DNA of 56,886 bases from Acidobacteriota bacterium (GTDB taxonomy: Bacteria > Acidobacteriota > Vicinamibacteria > Vicinamibacterales > UBA2999), in the NCBI GenBank assembly GCA_947465645.1, contig CANIBQ010000026.1, forward strand, positions 1 through 56,886, written 5' to 3'. Both the position numbers and the translations under genes were made by a program. The notes beneath the pieces were generated by a model. The model worked only from the letters and a program-made list of their open reading frames with translations. It was not told where the DNA came from and did not search any database. This document shows positions 52,175-56,886 of the stretch, piece after piece; positions within the stretch are counted from its first letter, which is position 1; every line of letters begins with the position of its first letter.

Positions 52175-53794
52175 TTAGTTGGTCGTGGACTGCGGCGCCG
52201 GCTGCGGCTGCGCGCCGCCCGGCCGCCTCGGCATGTCCTCGGCGGTGAACCGCGGCAGCAGCTGGTCGCGCATCGCGAGGTGATAGACCGCCGACGCGAC
52301 CACGATCGCCGACTTCTTCACGTCGTCTTCGACGATCCGCTCGTAGGTGTCGAGGTTGGTGTGCCACGTATACGAGGCGTATTGAATCGGATCCTGCATC
52401 AGCCCGATGCCCGGCAGCCCGGCCTCGTTGAACGAGGTGTGATCCGTGCCGCCGCGGTTCCGGCTTCTGGTCGTCGTGGCCCCGAGGACGCCCAGGTCCT
52501 TGAGCGACGCGACGGCGTCGCGCAGGATCGTGCCGGCGGCGGGCGGGCCGAACACGGTCATGCCGCGCGCCCGGCCGGTGCCGTTGTCCATGTTGAAGTA
52601 GCCGGCGAACTTCGCGTGCGCGGGCTTGGGCTCCTCGGCGGTGCCGAAGTGCTGCTTCACGTAGGCCTGCGAGCCGAGCAGCCCCTGCTCTTCCCCGCTC
52701 CAGAGCGCCACCCGAATCGTGCGCCTCGGCTTCACCCCCGCCGCCACGAGAATCCGCGCCGCCTCCATCATCACCGCGCAGCCGATGGCGTTGTCGGTGG
52801 CGCCGGTCGCCGCGTGCCACGAGTCAAGATGTCCGCCGAGCATCACGACCTCGTCGGCCTTGTCGGACCCGGGAATTTCGGAGATGACGTTGTAGCTGGT
52901 GCGCCCCTCGGGATAGACCTGGTTGACGATGTCGAGCTCGAGCTCCACCGGCCGGCCGTCGGCCAGCAATCGCGAGATGCGGCCGTAGTCCTCGTTGCGC
53001 ATGACGAGGGTGGGGAGCGCTTTGGTCACGTCGTACAACCGGTTGTTGAACGCGCGGATCTGTCCGTGATCGCGGCCCGCGTCGTTGACACGCACGAGCG
53101 CGCCGCTGGTGGCGAGGAACTGGGTGAGCTGCTCCTCTGCCTGGTTCGCAGTCAGGGGCGGCGGTTGCTTCGGATCGGCCGCCGCAGCGGCGGGCCCGCC
53201 GCCGCGTCCTGCCGCGGGCGCCGCATCGAGCTGTGTCTGGATCTCGGCGTCATCCCGCCGGAGAGCGGTCGGGTTGAACGTCACGGGCACCTGGCGCGGG
53301 GCGCCGACCAGCACGATCTTTCCCTTGAGCGAGCCGCGAACGCCGTCGAGGTGTGCGGCCAGCTCCTCGCGCGTCGCGCGCGCAGGAATCGTGATCTGCA
53401 CCGCCTGGGCGCGCACCGGACCATTGGTGCCGGGGGTCCACGCGAGGACCTCGGCAACGAGCGGATCCTTCACGGGTGCCACGATGTGCGCGGACAGGCG
53501 CTCGTTGGCCCAGCCCGAACGCGCGAAGTCCCACCCCTCGAGGTGACCGTTCTGCATCCCCCACGACCGCATCTGCGCGATCGCCCACTCCCCCGCCGCC
53601 TTGAGGCTGGGGGAGCCGGTGAGCCGCGGACCGTAGACGTCGGTGAGGACGTGCAGCGTCTTCAGCACCTGCGAGCGGTTGGTCCCCTCCTGGCGGATCT
53701 TCCAGAGCACCTCGTCCTCCACCCGCTCCTGCCCGCGCAGCGAGACCAGCGCAGCGACGGAGAGACCGAGGACCACCAGCAACGTCCGCGGCAT
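52175..53794 (-). CDS. Secreted M28 zinc carboxypeptidase/aminopeptidase
   Basis: A 539-residue exported peptidase with signal segment [19 protein letters not shown]28 metal ligands: His/Asp in [20 protein letters not shown], Glu pair in [14 protein letters not shown], a later Asp in FNMDNGTG, and His in [13 protein letters not shown]. This layout matches carboxypeptidase Q-like M28 enzymes. An Ala/Gly/Pro linker near 215-245 separates the PA domain. It lies 11 bp upstream of the YCII gene and 2 bp after the heme protein stop. Confidence 0.9.
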   Translation of the reverse strand: MPRTLLVVLGLSVAALVSLRGQERVEDEVLWKIRQEGTNRSQVLKTLHVLTDVYGPRLTGSPSLKAAGEWAIAQMRSWGMQNGHLEGWDFARSGWANERLSAHIVAPVKDPLVAEVLAWTPGTNGPVRAQAVQITIPARATREELAAHLDGVRGSLKGKIVLVGAPRQVPVTFNPTALRRDDAEIQTQLDAAPAAGRGGGPAAAAADPKQPPPLTANQAEEQLTQFLATSGALVRVNDAGRDHGQIRAFNNRLYDVTKALPTLVMRNEDYGRISRLLADGRPVELELDIVNQVYPEGRTSYNVISEIPGSDKADEVVMLGGHLDSWHAATGATDNAIGCAVMMEAARILVAAGVKPRRTIRVALWSGEEQGLLGSQAYVKQHFGTAEEPKPAHAKFAGYFNMDNGTGRARGMTVFGPPAAGTILRDAVASLKDLGVLGATTTRSRNRGGTDHTSFNEAGLPGIGLMQDPIQYASYTWHTNLDTYERIVEDDVKKSAIVVASAVYHLAMRDQLLPRFTAEDMPRRPGGAQPQPAPQSTTN

Positions 53795-53796
53795 GG

Positions 53797-55977
53797 CTAC
53801 TTCGCGAGCGGATTCGGCCGCAGCTGGAAGTGGACGACCTTGCTCTGGTTGGCGGTGCCGTTCTCCGAGTGGAACGGCGTCCGGGTCGCCCAGGTGGACC
53901 ACAGCCCCTTCCCCTTCCAGCCGGCCTGGGGATTGTCGATCCGTCCGTCGAGCCCCTTCGCGTAGAACCCGCCCGGGTACGGCACCCGCAACACCGTGAA
54001 CTGGCCGGACGTGGGGTTGAGCGCGAGCAGCGAGTCGGACCCGTTGCCGGTGGCGATCGGCGTGTTGCGGCCGAGGCCGAAGGTGTCGAACTGATCCACC
54101 CAGTCGTAGTAGTGCGAGTCAGCACTGCCCGAGCCGGCGACGTTCTTGAAATTGGGACCCGGCGTCGCGTAGAGCCGCCAGCCCTCCGGGCAGTGCTGTC
54201 CGGTCGCAGTGGGACCGTTGAGCGGCGCGGTGCACTTGCGGCGATCGAAGCTGGCCAGGTGGCCGCTGGCGATCACCGTCCAGACAACGCCGTTGCGATC
54301 GATGTCGAGGCCGCGCGGCCCGAAGCCCTGGACCGCGGCCTTCGGGTTGTCCCACGGAAGCTCGTAGGCCTCGGCCAGCGCCGTGGCGGGAGGATTCGAT
54401 CCCGGGGCCAGCCTGATGACCATGCCAGGGAACCCAAGCGACGTGCCCCAGACAGAACCATCGACCGGGCTGATCGTCACGCCGTAGAAAGCGGCGTTGA
54501 GGCGACGGTCCTTTGCCGGATCGCCCGGCTGGTTCGCCTCGACGTGCGCGTCGCGCTTGCCGTTGCCGTTGCTGTCGAGCACCAGCGCGGTCCAGCCCTG
54601 GGACTTCTGCGCATCGCCGGTCTCGTCGAACATCTTCGTGTTGAGCCAGCCGACGACGCCGCCGCCGCCACCGCTGCTGGTCCAGAGCGTGTAGTTCGCG
54701 TCCTCCGCGAACAGGAGATGGTGGGTGCTGAAGCAGGTGTCGATGTGCGTCAGCTTCTTCGTCTTCGGGTCGTACATCGCCAGCTGCCGGCCGGAGTTCG
54801 CGGTCGGGGTGAGCGTCGCGGACGAATGGCTCGAGCCTTCGCGGCAGAACGCCGGCGTCTCGTTCGGCCGGACTTTGAACGTCAGCCACAACCGGTTCCG
54901 GTGGTCGAGCATCGGGTTGTGGACGTTGGTCTTGCCGTTCCAGATCGCCTCCTCGCCCCAGTGTGCCGACGATTGGAATCCGGCCTGCGGCGCCGCGAAT
55001 GGCGTCTGCGGGTCGCCGACGGCCAACGGGATCTTCGAGGCGGTGTGCCGCACCGGATCGAGGACCGGCGTGTAATCGGCGCTCAGCTCCAGCGCGCCGT
55101 AGATCGGTCCATTGGCATTCAGGTGAGGATTGCGCTTGTCGGTGGCAACCTCGTCATGCAGGTAGGCGCGAGGGTCGGCCCAGTCCCACTGCGTGACCAC
55201 GACGTTGCGCTCGGCGCCCTGCGGGCGCGGCGGCGCTTCGGGCACTTCGCCCGCCTTGATGCGGTCGGTCCAGTCGGCGAACATCGCGACCGCGCGCCGC
55301 GCCCCGAGCTGGGTGATGCCGCCGGCCATGTTGCCGCCCGCCTGGCCTGACAGGATCCGGCGCTCCCATGCGGCGGCCGACGAGGGAAAGGACCCCAGCT
55401 TGGCCGGGATCTCGCGCGTCCCCACGGTGCCCATCGCGTGGCACGACTCGCAGCTGTCGGTCTTCATGATCCGCAGCCAGTGCGCCTGGCTCTTCATGTT
55501 CTCGTTGATGCCGTTGGCCGCGGTGCCGGGGAACTCGTGCTTCTCTGGGACGCGAGCCAGTGCGTACCAGTAACTGGCCGGGTAGTACTGCGCCGCCGCG
55601 CGCGCGTTCGGCGCGGTCACCGCGGTCAGATTGAGGTGGCGTCCCGGCGCCGCCTGGACCTTCGCGGAGTCCACCAGCCCGTAGCCGCGGACGAACACGC
55701 TGTAGTTCGCTTTCGGCAGGTCGGGCACGAGGTAGCGTCCCTGGTCGTCGGTGACGACGGTCTTGATGTAGCGCGTCGGCAGGTCGGTGGTCTCGGCGAT
55801 CACCCAGACGCCGGCTTCCGGCCCACGCGGACCGGTCACGACGCCGCCGATGTCGTCGGCGTCAACCGGCACCGCCGCGAGAGGCGCCTGGCTCGCGCTC
55901 GGGCGCGCCAGCAAGACAGCCAGAACCATCGCAGCAAACGCGAGCCCGGCAAGGGGCAGGTAACGTGATGTCCGCAT
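53797..55977 (-). CDS. Exported c-type heme protein with carboxypeptidase-regulatory and propeller-like domains
   Basis: A 726-residue secreted protein; the ATG at 55977 is followed by a signal peptide and preceded by GGGAGAG. Residues 38-120 form a carboxypeptidase regulatory-like beta-sandwich ([42 protein letters not shown]). A single heme site CESCHAMG lies near residues 174-181. From about 300 to the end, strands with [40 protein letters not shown] suggest a beta-propeller. I cannot assign its electron partner or substrate. It precedes the M28 gene by 2 bp. Confidence 0.78.
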   Translation of the reverse strand: MRTSRYLPLAGLAFAAMVLAVLLARPSASQAPLAAVPVDADDIGGVVTGPRGPEAGVWVIAETTDLPTRYIKTVVTDDQGRYLVPDLPKANYSVFVRGYGLVDSAKVQAAPGRHLNLTAVTAPNARAAAQYYPASYWYALARVPEKHEFPGTAANGINENMKSQAHWLRIMKTDSCESCHAMGTVGTREIPAKLGSFPSSAAAWERRILSGQAGGNMAGGITQLGARRAVAMFADWTDRIKAGEVPEAPPRPQGAERNVVVTQWDWADPRAYLHDEVATDKRNPHLNANGPIYGALELSADYTPVLDPVRHTASKIPLAVGDPQTPFAAPQAGFQSSAHWGEEAIWNGKTNVHNPMLDHRNRLWLTFKVRPNETPAFCREGSSHSSATLTPTANSGRQLAMYDPKTKKLTHIDTCFSTHHLLFAEDANYTLWTSSGGGGGVVGWLNTKMFDETGDAQKSQGWTALVLDSNGNGKRDAHVEANQPGDPAKDRRLNAAFYGVTISPVDGSVWGTSLGFPGMVIRLAPGSNPPATALAEAYELPWDNPKAAVQGFGPRGLDIDRNGVVWTVIASGHLASFDRRKCTAPLNGPTATGQHCPEGWRLYATPGPNFKNVAGSGSADSHYYDWVDQFDTFGLGRNTPIATGNGSDSLLALNPTSGQFTVLRVPYPGGFYAKGLDGRIDNPQAGWKGKGLWSTWATRTPFHSENGTANQSKVVHFQLRPNPLAK

Positions 55978-56030
55978 GGCAGCTCTCCCAGGTGAGAAAG
56001 AGAGGGGGACGAAGTGGCGAATGCTAGCAC

Positions 56031-56117
56031 GATCACGGGCCACGGAGGCACGGAGGCACGGAGCGCAAGAACGTAGTTCAGGTTCTCCGTGACTCCGTGT
56101 CTCCGTGGGCCGTGATC
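56031..56117. repeat. Iterated-word inverted repeat at the S9 gene 3' end
   Basis: 33-bp arms (56031-56063 and 56085-56117) match at about 30 positions in reverse complement around a 21-bp spacer. Each arm iterates CACGGAG words. The right arm is read as the last residues of the S9 peptidase ([11 protein letters not shown]), with the stop at 56078-56080. Confidence 0.85.
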
Positions 56118-56886
56118 CCGAAGACACGCCGGTAGAACGCCAGCTCCTCTTCGAGGCAGCGGACGATCGTCTCGGCCTTGCGGAACCCGTGCTGCTCGCC
56201 GTCGAACGCGAGGTAGACGACGGGCAGGCCCTTGGCGCGCAGGGCGTCGGCCATCTTCTGCGACTGGTTCGGCGGGACAACTTTGTCGTCGAGACCCTGG
56301 AACAGGATCAACGGCGATGCGAGGCGGTCCACGAAGTGGATCGGCGAGCGCTCCCGATACAGATCCTGCCGCTCGGGATACGGCCCTATCAGCGTATCCA
56401 GGTAGCGCGATTCGAACTTGTGGGTATCGCGCGCGAGCGCCTCGACGTCGCTGACGCCGTAGTAGCTGGCCCCGGCCGCGAACACGCCAGGGTGAAAGGT
56501 CAGCGCTGCCAGCGTGGTGTAGCCGCCGGCGCTCCCGCCGCGAATGGCGAGGCGCCCGGCATCGACGGCTCCTCGAGAGGCAAGATGGCGCGCCGCATGG
56601 ACGACGTCGGCGACATCGACGATCCCCCACTGCCCGTTCAGCCGCTGGCGGTACTCGCGCCCGAACCCGGAACTGCCGCCGTAGTTGACGTCGGCGACCG
56701 CGAAGCCGCGGGTCGTCCAGAACTGCACCTGCGGGTCGAAGGTCGCGCGCGCGGCGGTCGTCGGGCCGCCGTGGCTGATGACGATGAGCGGCGGGCGCTC
56801 GCCGGGCGGCGCCGCAAATGCGCTGTTGTGAGGCGGGTAGTAGAACGCGTGCGCGATCCGATCGCCGGTCGTCGGGAACGCAATCG
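56078..56886 (-). CDS. S9 prolyl-oligopeptidase family peptidase, C-terminal part (5' end outside window)
   Basis: The catalytic domain of a prolyl oligopeptidase-like serine hydrolase, running off the right edge; about 269 residues are visible. [14 protein letters not shown] entry reads LIVISHGGP, followed by [19 protein letters not shown]. The nucleophile Ser is in GGSAGGYT, the Asp in GLDDKVVP and the His in GEQHGF. The frame continues past base 56884, so the propeller domain lies outside. The last residues come from the inverted repeat at 56031-56117, which apparently changed the native C-terminus. Confidence 0.9.
   Translation of the reverse strand, partial: IAFPTTGDRIAHAFYYPPHNSAFAAPPGERPPLIVISHGGPTTAARATFDPQVQFWTTRGFAVADVNYGGSSGFGREYRQRLNGQWGIVDVADVVHAARHLASRGAVDAGRLAIRGGSAGGYTTLAALTFHPGVFAAGASYYGVSDVEALARDTHKFESRYLDTLIGPYPERQDLYRERSPIHFVDRLASPLILFQGLDDKVVPPNQSQKMADALRAKGLPVVYLAFDGEQHGFRKAETIVRCLEEELAFYRRVFGITAHGDTESRRT

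Noticed and set aside
53830..55350. 506-codon open frame antisense to the heme protein
   Set aside because: Composition is that of a shadow frame, with no conserved blocks.

Overview
This 56.9 kb window is GC-rich, densely coded chromosomal DNA with no rRNA or tRNA gene, no phage genes and no CRISPR array that I can see. The gene content points to a free-living Acidobacteriota, most likely the Vicinamibacteria. The reasons are the MoxR/DUF58/BatA/DUF4175/DUF4159 cluster, many secreted peptidases, three-subunit transhydrogenase genes and abundant small palindromic repeats. The lineage is an inference from gene families, not from a marker phylogeny.

Layout, left to right. (1) 1-4056: the 3' part of lon, then engB, rho and rpmE (+ strand). 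(2) 4134-7286: a tandemly duplicated pair, each a lipoprotein plus a secreted metallophosphoesterase (- strand). (3) 7366-12512: an operon of DUF1998-type DNA helicase, DEDD-type exonuclease and AlkB-like dioxygenase, coupled by overlapping starts and stops, with an SRPBCC-domain gene upstream. (4) 12629-18628: amino-acid permease, SDR oxidoreductase, YpfJ-type metallopeptidase and a complete pntAA-pntAB-pntB proton-translocating transhydrogenase. (5) 18671-22030: accessory DNA. A frameshifted VOC protein gene is followed by a broken integron integrase and what reads as a decaying integron cassette array: one complete attC, two partial attCs, a trypsin-like protease, a DUF2283 pair and an unknown gene. 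(6) 22041-26205: membrane methyltransferase, cystathionine beta-synthase, BON-domain lipoprotein and RhlE helicase. (7) 26265-40221: a ten-gene, 14 kb - strand operon reading Dabb, DUF4159, vWA/GATase-like, C13-like pseudo-peptidase, MoxR, DUF58, BatA, DUF4175, DUF4159, DUF4159. (8) 40251-40738: an element with iterated-word terminal inverted repeats around a broken four-helix-bundle gene. (9) 40750-48148: acyltransferase, PepSY-like lipoprotein, zinc-protease homologue lacking its first His ligand, DUF4382 lipoprotein, DUF218 protein, O-methyltransferase, DUF1761 and a MASE1 histidine kinase. (10) 48246-52163: M49 peptidase, then a rearranged patch with a duplicated M49 3' end, an IS3 relic, a lipoprotein gene, VapBC and a YCII protein. 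(11) 52175-56886: secreted M28 peptidase, a c-type heme protein and an S9 peptidase that runs off the right edge.

The most striking feature across the window is repeat structure. Eight copies of one 18-bp palindrome lie mostly at gene ends, and one lies inside the helicase reading frame. A second palindromic insert lies inside the exonuclease frame. At least four inverted-repeat elements are built from iterated short words. The best candidates for something little described are the same-strand (inverted) integron remnant, the iterated-word inverted-repeat elements associated with a four-helix-bundle gene, and the ten-gene MoxR operon.
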